Source of the DNA: Chryseobacterium sp.
GTDB lineage: Bacteria > Bacteroidota > Bacteroidia > Flavobacteriales > Weeksellaceae
Direction of reading: 5' to 3'
NCBI GenBank assembly: GCA_003248755.1
Contig: QFQW01000086.1
Location: 1-15,556 of the forward strand
Length of the DNA stretch: 15,556 nucleotides
Part shown: piece after piece, positions 15,349-15,556 of the stretch
Layout of the letters: each line of letters begins with the position of its first letter
How positions within the stretch are numbered: the first letter of the stretch is position 1
Notes under the pieces: generated by a model
What the model saw: the letters and a program-made list of their open reading frames with translations, nothing else
The model's database searches: none
What the model was told of the DNA's origin: nothing
Program-made: the position numbers and the translations under genes

Positions 15349-15556
15349 TTACCAATCATCCGTTCTGAATGGCGACGCCAGCAAACCTTCTTTATTTTGC
15401 AGATTGGCATCTTCGGGATTATTGCTCCACGCATATCGTACTGCAACCGGATTTTTGATTTCCTTGCTGGTTACAATGATTGTGTTGCCTTTAATTTTTG
15501 CTTCAGCCCAGACAAATTTTTTGTCGCTTCCGGCAATTGCAAAATGTTTCAGATTT
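15349..15556 (-). CDS. Carbohydrate acetylesterase (SASA-like), C-terminal end
   Basis: Only the last 68 complete codons are in the window; the gene continues past the right edge. The frame reads from LKHFAIAGSDKKFVWAEAKI through NPVAVRYAWSNNPEDANL to the end GLLASPFRTDDW and a TAA stop. This tail is typical of sialate O-acetylesterase/SGNH-type esterases of Bacteroidota, many of which act on acetylated xylan rather than sialic acid. No catalytic residue is visible in this fragment. Its place directly upstream of GH115 suggests a xylan acetylesterase whose product opens the chain to GH115 and GH30. Family assignment rests on the conserved C-terminal segment recalled by eye. Confidence 0.75.
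   Translation of the reverse strand, partial: NLKHFAIAGSDKKFVWAEAKIKGNTIIVTSKEIKNPVAVRYAWSNNPEDANLQNKEGLLASPFRTDDW

Noticed and set aside
1..15556. CRISPR arrays, tRNA or rRNA genes, transposases, SusC/SusD genes
   Set aside because: I looked for regularly spaced repeats, tRNA-like cloverleafs and these protein families on both strands and saw none.

Overview
The window reads as a chromosomal piece of a Bacteroidota genome, most likely class Flavobacteriia and near Chryseobacterium/Epilithonimonas. The signs are AT-rich DNA, genes without Shine-Dalgarno sites, signal peptides ending in Ala-Gln, a type IX secretion (T9SS) sorting tail, and promoter -7 elements of the Bacteroidota form TAnnTTTG. 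The genus is an inference from these traits and from general familiarity; no database was searched.

Every convincing gene is on the minus strand, so transcription runs from high to low coordinates. In that order: the 3' end of a probable SGNH/sialate-acetylesterase-like carbohydrate esterase (cut by the window edge); a GH115 xylan alpha-glucuronidase 37 bp behind it; a Crp/Fnr-family regulator followed by an aldo/keto reductase; a GH3 beta-xylosidase-type enzyme with a PA14 insert; a large GH30 glucuronoxylanase-like enzyme with a T9SS tail; a GH51 alpha-L-arabinofuranosidase; and the ribulokinase araB. Apart from the Crp/AKR pair, this is a set for dismantling glucuronoarabinoxylan: GH30 cuts the backbone, GH115 removes (methyl)glucuronic acid, the esterase removes acetyl groups, GH51 and GH3 release arabinose and xylose, and AraB phosphorylates ribulose derived from arabinose. 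No SusC/SusD transport pair and no araA or araD lie in the window.

The strongest non-gene signal is a 44-bp promoter-plus-operator module present three times, 39 of 44 positions identical and with fixed spacing, upstream of araB, GH51 and GH3. It consists of a TATATTTG -7 element and a 21-bp palindrome, TAAGTGT-N7-ACATTTA (gene strand). This implies one arabinose/xylan regulon whose regulator is not in the window. GH30 lacks the module and instead has a LacI-type palindrome just upstream, so the locus seems to carry at least two regulatory inputs. The Crp and AKR genes share a third motif, a 16-bp imperfect palindrome before each.

Non-coding stretches also hold four intrinsic terminators (three with related stem-loop sequences), a 75-nt imperfect palindrome upstream of GH30, a 13-bp perfect inverted repeat bracketing the araB leader, and a repeat-rich left edge (1-332) whose last heptamer array supplies the araB stop codon and its last six codons.
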